Positions 6,061 through 13,582 of a DNA stretch of 16,014 nucleotides are shown piece after piece (within the stretch, counting starts at the first letter, position 1; every line of letters begins with the position of its first letter). Origin of the DNA: CAYJAQ01 sp964368275 (GTDB taxonomy: Bacteria > Bacillota_I > Bacilli_A > ML615J-28 > CAG-313). The translations under genes were made by a program, and so were the position numbers. Location: the NCBI GenBank assembly GCA_964368275.1, contig CAYJAQ010000034.1:1-16014 (forward strand), in the 5' to 3' direction. The notes beneath the pieces were generated by a model, which saw only the letters and a program-made list of their open reading frames with translations, did not search any database and was not told the DNA's origin.

Positions 6061-6720
6061 ATGAAAACAACACCTGAAATATTATATGAAGACAACCATA
6101 TATTAGTAGCAGTAAAGCCAGTTGGTGTTTTGTCACAAGCCGACAATACTGGTGATGATGATATGCTTACGTTACTAAAAACGTATATAAAAGAAAAATA
6201 TAGCAAACCCGGCAATGTATTTTTGGGTTTAGTACATCGACTAGATCGAATGACAGGCGGGGTCATGGTTTTTGCCCGCACATCAAAAGCTGCTAGTCGA
6301 TTAGGGAAAGCCATATTAGAACATGAGTTTGTAAAAAAATATGTAGCACTTGTTGACGGCCATCTTTCAAATGTGTCTGGTAGACTTGAAGATTATTTAG
6401 TGACAGATGAAACTACTGGAGTAACTAGTGTTGGTAGTGATGCCAATGGGAAATTGGCAATCCTTGAGTATGAAGTTCTTTCATACGTTGATGATAAAAC
6501 ACTTATTTCGGTACATTTGCATACAGGACGACATCATCAAATTCGTGTTCAATTCGCGAATATTGGGCATCCATTAGTAGGTGACGTTTTATATGGTAAA
6601 CAAGTTTTTACAAATTTACGATTATTTGCTAATTACTTAGCATTTCCTCATCCAATTACTCATGAAAAGTTAACTTTTGAAGTAGAGTTACCTGCTTGCT
6701 TTAAATGTAAGGTATTATAA
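6061..6720 (+). CDS. RluA-family pseudouridine synthase, short form
   Basis: A 219-residue RNA pseudouridine synthase that converts uridine to pseudouridine in rRNA or tRNA. It opens with the catalytic-domain motif ILYEDNHILVAVKPVGVLSQ and has GLVHRLDRMTGGVMVFART, where Asp62 of HRLD is the catalytic aspartate. It continues with LHTGRHHQIRVQFANIGHPL, the uracil-pocket motif, and GDVLYG. There is no N-terminal S4 RNA-binding domain, so it belongs to the small RluA/TruC-like subgroup. The exact target uridine cannot be told from sequence. The gene is monocistronic: a separate promoter for metK begins 2 bp after the stop codon. Confidence 0.9.
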   Translation: MKTTPEILYEDNHILVAVKPVGVLSQADNTGDDDMLTLLKTYIKEKYSKPGNVFLGLVHRLDRMTGGVMVFARTSKAASRLGKAILEHEFVKKYVALVDGHLSNVSGRLEDYLVTDETTGVTSVGSDANGKLAILEYEVLSYVDDKTLISVHLHTGRHHQIRVQFANIGHPLVGDVLYGKQVFTNLRLFANYLAFPHPITHEKLTFEVELPACFKCKVL

Positions 6721-6721
6721 T

Positions 6722-6750
6722 TTGCAAATAAGAACAAAAAATAGTATAAT
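6722..6750 (+). promoter_or_regulatory. Promoter of metK
   Basis: TTGCAA at 6722-6727 and a perfect TATAAT at 6745-6750, with a 17-bp spacer. The leader is only about 27 nt with GGAGG 7 nt before the ATG, so there is no room for a SAM riboswitch or an S-box. Confidence 0.8.
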
Positions 6751-6784
6751 ATAAAAGAAATAGTAGCAAAATGGAGGCTGCAAT

Positions 6785-7933
6785 ATGAATGTTAATAATC
6801 GAATTTTTACGTCAGAATCAGTAACTGAAGGTCATCCGGATAAGATTTGTGATCAAATTGCTGATGCTATTTTAGATGATTTACTTGCCCAAGATCCAAA
6901 TTCCCGTGTTGCCTGTGAGGCATGTGTAACTACTGGTTTAGTTTTTGTAATGGGTGAGATAACCACAAAAGGTTATTGTGATGTTCAGAAAATTGCCCGC
7001 GAGACGGTTGAGCGTATTGGCTATAATCGTGGTAAATTTGGTTTTGATGCAGAAAATTTAGCAGTAATGGTGTCAATTAATGAACAATCACCTGACATAG
7101 CATTAGGTGTTGATACCGATGGAGCTGGTGACCAAGGCATGATGTTTGGCTTTGCGTGTGATGAAACACCCGAATATATGCCTATGCCAATCATGATGGC
7201 TCATAAATTAGCGAAACAATTAGCAAAAATCCGCAAGGATGGTAGTGTTGCTTGCTTAAGACCTGATGGTAAAACACAAGTTGGTGTTGAATATGATGAT
7301 AATGGAATACCATATCGGATTGATTCAATTGTTGTATCAACTCAACATGATGAAATGATTAGTCAAAAAGAATTACGGGAAATTGTACTTGAAAAAGTAA
7401 TCAAAGAAGTTGTTCCCAAACAACTAATTGATAATAAAACAAAAATCTTAGTAAATCCTACTGGCCGTTTTGTTATTGGGGGCCCTAAAGGTGATTCTGG
7501 CTTAACTGGCCGCAAGATCATTGTAGATACATATGGTGGCTATGCTGCTCATGGTGGTGGTTCATTTAGTGGTAAAGATCCAACAAAAGTTGATCGTAGC
7601 GCTAGTTATATGGTTCGTTACATTGCTAAAAATATGGTTGCTGCCGGATTTGCCAAGAAGATGCAAATTCAAGTGTCCTATGCTATTGGCGTTGCTGAAC
7701 CAACATCTATTTGTGTTGATACTTATAATACGTCGAAATATACTGAAGAAGAATTAATCAAAATTATCAAAGACAATTTTGATATGACCCCTAAAGGCAT
7801 TATCAAAACATTAGATTTGCGCCGTCCGATTTATTTCCAAACGGCTGCTTATGGTCATTTTGGCCGTGACGATATTAATGTCCCTTGGGAAAAACTTGAT
7901 AAAGTCGCTGCTTTGAAAAAATATTTAAAATGA
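6785..7933 (+). CDS. metK: S-adenosylmethionine synthetase
   Basis: MetK makes S-adenosylmethionine from methionine and ATP in the cytosol. The 382-residue length is normal. Landmarks: SESVTEGHPDKICDQIADA (residues 10-28), with the ATP- and metal-binding His17 and Asp19; GAGDQGMMFGFA around 118-129; and the phosphate-binding loop GGPKGDSGLTGRK near 235-247, followed by YGGYAAHGGGSFSGKDPTKV. GGAGG sits 7 nt before the ATG. The GH4 gene starts 10 bp after the stop and its ribosome binding site overlaps the metK stop codon, so metK heads a three-gene transcript ending at the terminator near 10284. Linking metK to sugar-salvage genes is unusual. Confidence 0.97.
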   Translation: MNVNNRIFTSESVTEGHPDKICDQIADAILDDLLAQDPNSRVACEACVTTGLVFVMGEITTKGYCDVQKIARETVERIGYNRGKFGFDAENLAVMVSINEQSPDIALGVDTDGAGDQGMMFGFACDETPEYMPMPIMMAHKLAKQLAKIRKDGSVACLRPDGKTQVGVEYDDNGIPYRIDSIVVSTQHDEMISQKELREIVLEKVIKEVVPKQLIDNKTKILVNPTGRFVIGGPKGDSGLTGRKIIVDTYGGYAAHGGGSFSGKDPTKVDRSASYMVRYIAKNMVAAGFAKKMQIQVSYAIGVAEPTSICVDTYNTSKYTEEELIKIIKDNFDMTPKGIIKTLDLRRPIYFQTAAYGHFGRDDINVPWEKLDKVAALKKYLK

Positions 7934-7943
7934 GGAGAGAATA

Positions 7944-9236
7944 ATGAAAATCTGTATTATTGGTGCTGGTAGCACTTACACACCTGAACTTATGGAAGGC
8001 TTTATTAATAAAAAAGATACCCTTCCAGTTACTGAATTATATCTAATGGATATTGATCATCGTAAACTTACAATTGTTGGTGGCCTTTGCATAAGAATGA
8101 TTGAAGCCGCAAAGTTACCTTGTAAAGTTGTTTTGACAGAAAGTTATGAAGAAGCCCTTAAAGGTGCAGATTTTGTACTTGCCCAAATAAGAGTTGGTAA
8201 ATTACCTGCTCGTGCTCTTGATGAAAAGATCCCTCTTAAATATGGATTAATAGGTCAAGAAACTTGTGGTATGGGCGGAATGTTTAAAGCATTTAGAACT
8301 ATTCCAGCTATGTTAAAGATAGTTGCTTTGATGGAAAAATATTGTCCAAACGCTTGGTTGATTAATTTCTCCAATCCATCGGGTTTAATTGCTCATGCTT
8401 TATTAAATCATACTAATGTAAAGATGATGGGATTATGCAATGTTCCTATCAATATGATAGATGGTATAAAGAAACGTCTAGAACTACCTAATGCACAAAT
8501 TGAATATGTAGGTTTAAATCATTTTACTTATGTTACTTCAATTATTGATGGTGGTAAAGATTACCTTCAAGAAGCATTAGACGCTGGTGTTAATAGTGAA
8601 GCTATGAAAAATATTCCAGTAAGTGGTTTTACTAAAGAACAAATTAAAGCAATTGGCGCTATTCCTTCTTCATATCTTGAATACTACTATTTAAAGGATA
8701 GCAAATTAGAAAAGTTACGTCACGCTGAAAAAACTAGAGCTGAAGTGTGCATGGAATTAGAAGAACAGCTTTTAGCACTATATGATCAACCTACGCTTTA
8801 CACAAAACCTGAACAACTGTCAAAGCGCGGTGGAGCTCGCTATTCAGAAGTTGCTATTTCGTTGGTTAATGCTATTTATAATGATTTACAAGAAGTTCAT
8901 GTTGTAAATGTAAAAAACAATGGTGCCATTGACTTCTTAGAAGATGATGATACAATTGAGATTAGTGCTGTAATTGGTAAGGATGGTGCAAAGCCAATCA
9001 AAGCTACTCACATTGATGGCAATACACATATCAAAGAGTATATTCAAATGATTAAAGCTTATGAACGTCATGCTGTTAATGCCGCATTAACTGGTGATAA
9101 GAGTGAAGCTATTCGCGCAATGGTAATGAACCCATTAATGAATGACTTGAATACTTCTGAAGCATGCTTTGAAGAGATGCTTGAAGCACATAAACAATAT
9201 TTGCCACAATTTAATAAAAGTGGTGACCATGAATAA
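7944..9236 (+). CDS. 6-phospho-glucosidase, glycoside hydrolase family 4
   Basis: A 430-residue GH4 enzyme (LicH/CelF/ChbF/GlvA group), which hydrolyses phosphorylated disaccharides by an NAD+- and Mn2+-dependent oxidation-elimination route in the cytosol. Visible: the nucleotide-binding start KICIIGAGSTYTPEL (2-16), QIRVGKLPARALDE (81-94), IGQETCGMGG (103-112), NFSNPSG (141-147), CNVP with Cys165 and LNHF with His193 as the likely metal ligands, IPSSYLEYYY (240-249) supplying the presumed tyrosine base, and LSKRGGARYSE (292-302). The pattern is closest to 6-phospho-beta-glucosidases, but GH4 substrate choice is not readable with certainty. It overlaps the next gene by 8 bp, so the two are probably translationally coupled. 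No PTS transporter gene lies in the window, so the source of the phosphorylated substrate is unknown. Confidence 0.92.
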   Translation: MKICIIGAGSTYTPELMEGFINKKDTLPVTELYLMDIDHRKLTIVGGLCIRMIEAAKLPCKVVLTESYEEALKGADFVLAQIRVGKLPARALDEKIPLKYGLIGQETCGMGGMFKAFRTIPAMLKIVALMEKYCPNAWLINFSNPSGLIAHALLNHTNVKMMGLCNVPINMIDGIKKRLELPNAQIEYVGLNHFTYVTSIIDGGKDYLQEALDAGVNSEAMKNIPVSGFTKEQIKAIGAIPSSYLEYYYLKDSKLEKLRHAEKTRAEVCMELEEQLLALYDQPTLYTKPEQLSKRGGARYSEVAISLVNAIYNDLQEVHVVNVKNNGAIDFLEDDDTIEISAVIGKDGAKPIKATHIDGNTHIKEYIQMIKAYERHAVNAALTGDKSEAIRAMVMNPLMNDLNTSEACFEEMLEAHKQYLPQFNKSGDHE

Positions 9237-10236
9237 GCAATACTTATTAGGTGTAGATGGTGGTAACACCAAAACTGATTATATTCTTTTTGATGTAAAT
9301 GGTCAGTTTGTTGATGGACTTCGCTCTGGAACTTGTAGCCATGAAGCTCTTTCAGATAGCTTTGCTGGCAGCAAACGTGTGATGGGTGAAAACATTTCGA
9401 CTCTACTAAAACGTAACAACATAACGATTACTGATATAAAAGGTGCAGCATTTGGCCTTGCTGGTGTTGATGTGCCTACACAGAAGGTTTCCCTTCATCA
9501 AGTTATTGAAGAATTAGGATTTACCAATTTTGTAGTTGAAAATGATGGCTTCTTAGGAATAAAAGCTGCCTCAAATACTGGTTATGGCGTATGTTCAATA
9601 AACGGAACCGGTACAGTTACAGTCGGAATTGATAATTTTGGCAATCATGTTCAAGTTGGTGGCGTTGGTTACATTTCTGGTGATGAAGCTGGTGGTGCGT
9701 TCTTAGTAAGAAGAACTTTGCAAGCTGTTTATGATGAACTTTACCGAATGGGCCCAGCGACAACAATGACAAAAGAAATATTTGATTTATTTGGTGTTAC
9801 CCAAAAAGATACTTATTTGAGCACCATTGTTAATTTATTAGAACAAAGAAAGATTGACCGAACAACCATTATTAAAATGCTATTTAAGAATGCTAATGCG
9901 AGTGATCAAGTTGCAATGGCTGTTTTAGAACAAGCAGGCAAATGTATGGGCCAATCTGTTGCTGGTTGCATTGATAACTTAAAATTTAATGTTTCAGTTC
10001 CGGTGATTTTAGCAGGTTCTGTTTGGGCTAATGCTACTGCTACCCATATGTTTGATAGTTTTAAGAAAACTATCGAAAGTAATCGCCCTGAAAAGATTGA
10101 ATACATTGTTTTAAAAGTAGCTCCAGCTTGTGGCGCGATTGTGTGGGCACTCGAAATTGCTACGGGAAGTGTTCCAAGTGATAGTATGCGTCAACACATT
10201 TTAAAACAAGTTGAAGAATATCAAAATCGTCAATAA
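9229..10236 (+). CDS. BadF/BadG-type ATPase, N-acetylglucosamine-kinase-like
   Basis: A 335-residue protein of the ASKHA fold. Its first phosphate loop is LGVDGGNTKTDYILFD (7-22), then GAAFGLAGVD, then VENDGFLGI, where the Asp is the probable catalytic base. NGTGTVTVG is the second phosphate loop, GGVGYISGDEAGGAFLVRR follows, and the adenosine-site motif is VILAGSVWAN. These fit the BadF/BadG/BcrA/BcrD group that includes N-acetylglucosamine and glucosamine kinases. Coupling to a GH4 glucosidase favours a sugar or amino-sugar kinase that rephosphorylates the free sugar released. The ATG at 9229 overlaps the GH4 stop (ATGAATAA). An upstream in-frame ATG at 9169 lies inside GH4 and would add an odd 20-residue tail, so it was rejected. 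Its ribosome binding site is weak (GGTG close to the ATG), in line with coupling. It ends the operon; a terminator follows. Confidence 0.87.
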   Translation: MNKQYLLGVDGGNTKTDYILFDVNGQFVDGLRSGTCSHEALSDSFAGSKRVMGENISTLLKRNNITITDIKGAAFGLAGVDVPTQKVSLHQVIEELGFTNFVVENDGFLGIKAASNTGYGVCSINGTGTVTVGIDNFGNHVQVGGVGYISGDEAGGAFLVRRTLQAVYDELYRMGPATTMTKEIFDLFGVTQKDTYLSTIVNLLEQRKIDRTTIIKMLFKNANASDQVAMAVLEQAGKCMGQSVAGCIDNLKFNVSVPVILAGSVWANATATHMFDSFKKTIESNRPEKIEYIVLKVAPACGAIVWALEIATGSVPSDSMRQHILKQVEEYQNRQ

Positions 10237-10248
10237 AAAATCATAAAA

Positions 10249-10284
10249 ATAAAACCTCATTACTATGATGTAATGAGGTTTTAT
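10249..10284 (+). terminator. Operon terminator that also carries the symporter ribosome binding site
   Basis: ATAAAACCTCATTAC (10249-10263) and GTAATGAGGTTTTAT (10270-10284) form a perfect 15-bp stem with loop TATGAT. The tail is a short T tract within the arm itself. The GAGG at 10275-10278, the only Shine-Dalgarno candidate for the symporter ATG at 10286, lies within the 3' arm, so readthrough transcripts would hide it. Confidence 0.8.
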
Positions 10285-10285
10285 T

Positions 10286-11554
10286 ATGGAGATATTAGTA
10301 TCAATTATCATGATAGTTTTGCTTATTGTCAGTATAATTGCAACAATTTATCTGAAGTTTCCCCAATTCGAAGCTTTCAACAAAATACGTTATTTTAACA
10401 AGCACAGTGAAAAAAATAATGCGAAAGATGCTTTTTTAGTAACATTAGCTACTAATATTGGGACGGGTAATTTAGTGGGAGTTACTTCAGGGATTATATT
10501 AGGTGGCCCTGGTATAATTATATGGATGTGGATTTTTGGTTTTTTTAGTAGTAGTCTGGCTTTTTTAGAAAATTACTACGCCGTAAAATATCAAGAAAAG
10601 TTTGGCGATGAATATCGCGGTGGCGCTTGTTTTTATATATTAAAAGGTTTAAATGCACCTGCTGTTAGCATTATTTTTGCACTTTTTTTACTATTAACTA
10701 ATAGTATCTTTTTTCCTTCACTACAAGCTAATACAATTGTCGAAGCTTTTGTAGATAATTTACATTGGAATCGCTTTTTAGTCGGAGCATTATTGTTAAT
10801 AGTTTTAAGTTATATTGTATTTCGGGGGACTAGAAGTATTACTAAAGCTGTTAATATTATTGTTCCACCAATGACCATTGGCTTTGTCGTACTTACGGTA
10901 GTTTTGGTAGTAGTTAATTATAAAACTCTGCCAACTGCCATATATCAAATTATCGATGGAGCTTTTAATATTAAGAGTATGGGGATTGCTGCTATCATTA
11001 ATTGCATTTCTGTAGGAATCAGAAGAAGTCTATTTTCTCATGAAGCAGGTCTGGGCACAACTCCGTCAATAAGTGCAATGTCCAATAGTCAAAATTGCGA
11101 AGAACAAGCATATTATCAGATGTTGGGAGTCTATGTAGATACTTTACTAATGTGTACGCTAACTGGTATTTTAGTAGTTCAGATGAATCTAAATTATGAT
11201 TTGTATCATGGTGGTGATGTAATAAGTGCCGTATTTTCAAATAACCTAGGAAAAATTGGTTCGATAATTTCTTTCTGTTTTTTATTTGTTTTTGCATTTG
11301 CAAGTTTAATTGGTCAATATTATTTAGGTGAAAGTAATGCTCTATTTTTAACTAAAGTAACCAAAATAAAACCAATTGTTATTCGTAAGGTTTATCGTTT
11401 ATTCTTTATAACAAGCATTATCATTGGTACTATTTTTAGTACATTTACTACGATGAAACTAGTTGATTTTGCTCTTATTGCTCTTGGCTTAATTAACGTT
11501 ATTGCACTTTATAAATTGGTAAAAACTGGTTCTCCAATCAAACAAAAAAAGTAA
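10286..11554 (+). CDS. Sodium:alanine symporter (AGCS) family amino-acid carrier
   Basis: A 422-residue polytopic membrane protein. After a first membrane segment (3-23) comes the family core: LATNIGTGNLVGVTSGIILG with GGPGIIIWMW (about 54-80), ENYYAVKYQEKFGDEYRGG (about 92-112), and the conserved GIRRSLFSHEAGLGTTPSIS around 243-262, which holds sodium- and substrate-site residues of AlsT/DagA-type transporters. About ten to eleven hydrophobic segments follow the family pattern. It is somewhat shorter than usual (450-490), with a brief N-terminus. It probably imports alanine, glycine or a similar small amino acid with sodium. The start at 10286 is used because GAGG is 7 nt upstream; a later ATG at 10310 has no ribosome binding site. 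The gene begins one base after the terminator hairpin, and I found only a weak promoter candidate (TATGAT at 10264-10269, poor -35). Confidence 0.85.
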   Translation: MEILVSIIMIVLLIVSIIATIYLKFPQFEAFNKIRYFNKHSEKNNAKDAFLVTLATNIGTGNLVGVTSGIILGGPGIIIWMWIFGFFSSSLAFLENYYAVKYQEKFGDEYRGGACFYILKGLNAPAVSIIFALFLLLTNSIFFPSLQANTIVEAFVDNLHWNRFLVGALLLIVLSYIVFRGTRSITKAVNIIVPPMTIGFVVLTVVLVVVNYKTLPTAIYQIIDGAFNIKSMGIAAIINCISVGIRRSLFSHEAGLGTTPSISAMSNSQNCEEQAYYQMLGVYVDTLLMCTLTGILVVQMNLNYDLYHGGDVISAVFSNNLGKIGSIISFCFLFVFAFASLIGQYYLGESNALFLTKVTKIKPIVIRKVYRLFFITSIIIGTIFSTFTTMKLVDFALIALGLINVIALYKLVKTGSPIKQKK

Positions 11555-11563
11555 CAAAAAAGG

Positions 11564-11592
11564 TTGTAAAAAAAGTCGTTATGTGTTATAAT
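11564..11592 (+). promoter_or_regulatory. Promoter of the 6S-type RNA
   Basis: TTGTAA at 11564-11569 and a perfect TATAAT at 11587-11592 with a 17-bp spacer. The start is predicted near 11598-11600, just before the closing stem of the RNA. Confidence 0.8.
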
Positions 11593-11598
11593 CAAAGT

Positions 11599-11784
11599 GT
11601 CAAAAAGCCTGGGGTTCGCGTGTTTCACAAATTGCTACCCGAACATTTCCGAATCGGTTGTTGAGAATGCTTGGTGTCGAAAGCCTACTACGAGTAGGAA
11701 TCCTAAAGAGTATTTCGTGAGATGACCACCTTATTTTTATGCGGTCGACGCATCGTGATAACGGTTCATCTGGGTTTATTTTTT
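11599..11784 (+). ncRNA. ssrS: 6S RNA (regulator of RNA polymerase)
   Basis: About 185 nt, with a strong promoter and no sensible reading frame, folding as a long rod. The closing stem is AAGCCTGGG (11605-11613) with TCTGGGTTT (11769-11777), then CGTGTTTCAC (11619-11628) with GTGATAACG (11755-11763). A large central bubble follows, whose 3' strand holds a small hairpin (ATGCG..CGCAT, 11739-11753). The terminal arm is GGTTGTT (11656-11662) with GATGACC (11721-11727), then AATGCTTGG with CCTAAAGAGTATT, and an apical hairpin CCTACT-ACG-AGTAGG (11684-11698). The segment GGTTGTTGAGAATGCTTGG resembles the E. coli 6S sequence GGUUGGUGAGCAUGCUCGG as I recall it. Bacillus 6S-1 lies near aspS/hisS, which matches the argS and hisS nearby. 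6S RNA traps housekeeping RNA polymerase by imitating an open promoter. End points are approximate. Confidence 0.8.
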
Positions 11785-11796
11785 GTAATTAGTAAT

Positions 11797-11830
11797 GAGA
11801 GTTTATCAATTTGGATAGACTCTTTTTTCT
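11797..11830 (+). terminator. Terminator downstream of the 6S RNA
   Basis: GAGTTTATC (11799-11807) pairs with GATAGACTC (11814-11822) over 9 bp with one G-U pair, followed by six T residues (11823-11828). The 6S closing stem also runs into a T-rich stretch (TTTATTTTTT, 11775-11784), so there may be two stops, or processing back to the closing stem. Confidence 0.85.
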
Positions 11831-11856
11831 TATAACTATTTTAAATACCTAATTAA

Positions 11857-11885
11857 TTGCTAAAAATGTTAAAACGCTGTATAAT
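11857..11885 (+). promoter_or_regulatory. Promoter of argS
   Basis: TTGCTA at 11857-11862 and TATAAT at 11880-11885 with a 17-bp spacer. The leader is about 35 nt and has no T-box or other structure, so argS seems constitutive, unlike hisS further on. Confidence 0.8.
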
Positions 11886-11925
11886 AATAACAATAATGAC
11901 AAATTATTAGTATGGAGAGATTAAT

Positions 11926-13572
11926 ATGGTAGTAGATTTATTAAATAGCATAAAACTAGCAATTGAAGAAGTAGTCAAGAAATTAGGCTATTATTCAGAT
12001 GATTTAGAGATTGCTTTAGAGATACCAAAAGATAAGAAGAATGGTGACTATTCAACAAATGTTGCGATGCGGCTTGCACGAGTAGCTCGAAAGGCACCTC
12101 AAGTTATTGCAAATGAAATAATTAATCAACTAGATTTAACTTCCCTACATTTATCAAAGGCCGAAGTTGCAGGGGCAGGTTTTATTAATTTCACAATTGA
12201 TATTGATTATTTACTGGCAGTTGTTAATACAATTCACCAAGAAAAAGAAAAATATGGTAATCTAGCTATAGGTAATAATCAAAAAATTAATATTGAATTT
12301 GTTTCTGCTAATCCTACTGGTTATTTACATATTGGGCATGGACGGGGCGCAGCTTACGGCGATAGTTTGGCTAATATTATGACAAAAACTGGTTATCAAG
12401 TTACCAGAGAACACTATGTTAATGACGCTGGTAACCAAATAACTAACATGGCGTTAAGTGTTTATGAACGCTACAAAGAATTGTATGGTCTACCAATTGT
12501 TATGAAAGATGACTATTATCACGGCCGAGAGATTATTACTATTGCTCAAGCTATTAAGGATTCTAAATCAGATAAATATTTAGAAAACTTTGATCTTGAT
12601 TTCTTTAAAGCATATGGAACGGACGCCCTATTAGCAAATTTAAAACGGGATTTGCAACGTTTTAATGTTGAATTTGATGTGTGGTTTAGCGAAAAGAGTT
12701 TGTACAATGCAAATGCTGTTCAAAATACGCTAGATTTTCTAGTAAAGAATGACTATACTTATGTAAATGAAGGCGCAATATGGCTAAAATCAACGATGTA
12801 CAATGATGAGAAAGATCGCGTAATTGTAAAGAGTGATGGTTCATATACTTATTTATTACCAGATATTGCCTATCACGCAAATAAGTTATCAAGAGGTTAT
12901 GACCATTTGATTGATGTATTAGGTGCTGATCATCATGGTTACATCGATCGTTTAAAAGCAGCTGTTTCAATGGTAGGAGGAAATAGCGATCTAATTGATG
13001 TTGAAATTCTCCAAATGGTTAGAGTACTTGAAAATGGTGAAGAAATAAAAATGAGTAAACGCAGTGGCAAAGCCATTACATTAATTGATTTAATGGATGA
13101 AGTTGGTACTGATGCTTTACGTTATTTCTACGTTTCTAAAGCTTTGAGTACGCATATGGATTTAGATCTAGACTTAATGCGTAAAAAATCAAATGAAAAT
13201 CCGGTGTTTTATGCTCAGTATGCATATGCACGGATTGCTAGCATATTTAGAACCTTTGAAACCAAAGGGTTAAAGTATGTTGCGACAACAACTTTTAATA
13301 ATATTGACAAAGAGCGAACTAAGAATATTTGCTTAACGCTCTTAAAATATCCATCAGTAATAGCCGAAGCTGCAAACAAACATCTAGTTCACAAACTAGC
13401 TCATTATATTGATGAATTAGCCTATGAATTGCATAGCTATTACAATGATGAAAAAGTTATTACTGAAGATATAAATGCTACTAATGAAAAGGCAACTATT
13501 CTAGCAGCTGTTAGTATTGTACTAAAAGATGCACTTGCTTTATTAGGAATTAGTGCGCCTGAGCAAATGTAA
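11926..13572 (+). CDS. argS: Arginyl-tRNA synthetase
   Basis: ArgS, a class I synthetase that charges tRNA-Arg. The 548-residue length is normal. In order: the N-terminal Add-1 domain (about 1-110) that contacts the tRNA D-loop; VSANPTGYLHIGHGRGAAYG, with the HIGH motif at 135-138; and HYVNDAGNQ. The second ATP motif follows, intact, as KMSKRSGKAITL (KMSKR at 375-379), with DEVGTDALRYFYV; many ArgS proteins lack a canonical KMSK, so this one is the complete version. A C-terminal DALR anticodon-binding domain runs from about 430, ending LLGISAPEQM. GGAGAG precedes the ATG. The M42 peptidase gene starts 10 bp after the stop, so the two are probably one transcript. Confidence 0.96.
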   Translation: MVVDLLNSIKLAIEEVVKKLGYYSDDLEIALEIPKDKKNGDYSTNVAMRLARVARKAPQVIANEIINQLDLTSLHLSKAEVAGAGFINFTIDIDYLLAVVNTIHQEKEKYGNLAIGNNQKINIEFVSANPTGYLHIGHGRGAAYGDSLANIMTKTGYQVTREHYVNDAGNQITNMALSVYERYKELYGLPIVMKDDYYHGREIITIAQAIKDSKSDKYLENFDLDFFKAYGTDALLANLKRDLQRFNVEFDVWFSEKSLYNANAVQNTLDFLVKNDYTYVNEGAIWLKSTMYNDEKDRVIVKSDGSYTYLLPDIAYHANKLSRGYDHLIDVLGADHHGYIDRLKAAVSMVGGNSDLIDVEILQMVRVLENGEEIKMSKRSGKAITLIDLMDEVGTDALRYFYVSKALSTHMDLDLDLMRKKSNENPVFYAQYAYARIASIFRTFETKGLKYVATTTFNNIDKERTKNICLTLLKYPSVIAEAANKHLVHKLAHYIDELAYELHSYYNDEKVITEDINATNEKATILAAVSIVLKDALALLGISAPEQM

Positions 13573-13582
13573 AGGAGAATAT

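Noticed and set aside
6751..6784. SAM riboswitch in front of metK
   Set aside because: The leader after the predicted start is under 30 nt and shows no structure or conserved riboswitch core.
9169..9228. Longer N-terminus for the BadF-type kinase
   Set aside because: The extra 20 residues lie inside the GH4 gene and resemble nothing in the family; MNKQYLLGVDGGNTKT is the normal family start.
11019..11303. Minus-strand open frame of 94 codons inside the symporter gene
   Set aside because: Antisense shadow of a conserved transporter segment; no promoter or ribosome binding site.
11886..11925. T-box in front of argS
   Set aside because: The leader is about 35 nt and has no GGTGGTACCGCG-like sequence or terminator.
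13553..13582. Longer N-terminus for the M42 peptidase
   Set aside because: It has no ribosome binding site, while AAAGGAG lies correctly placed before the ATG at 13583.
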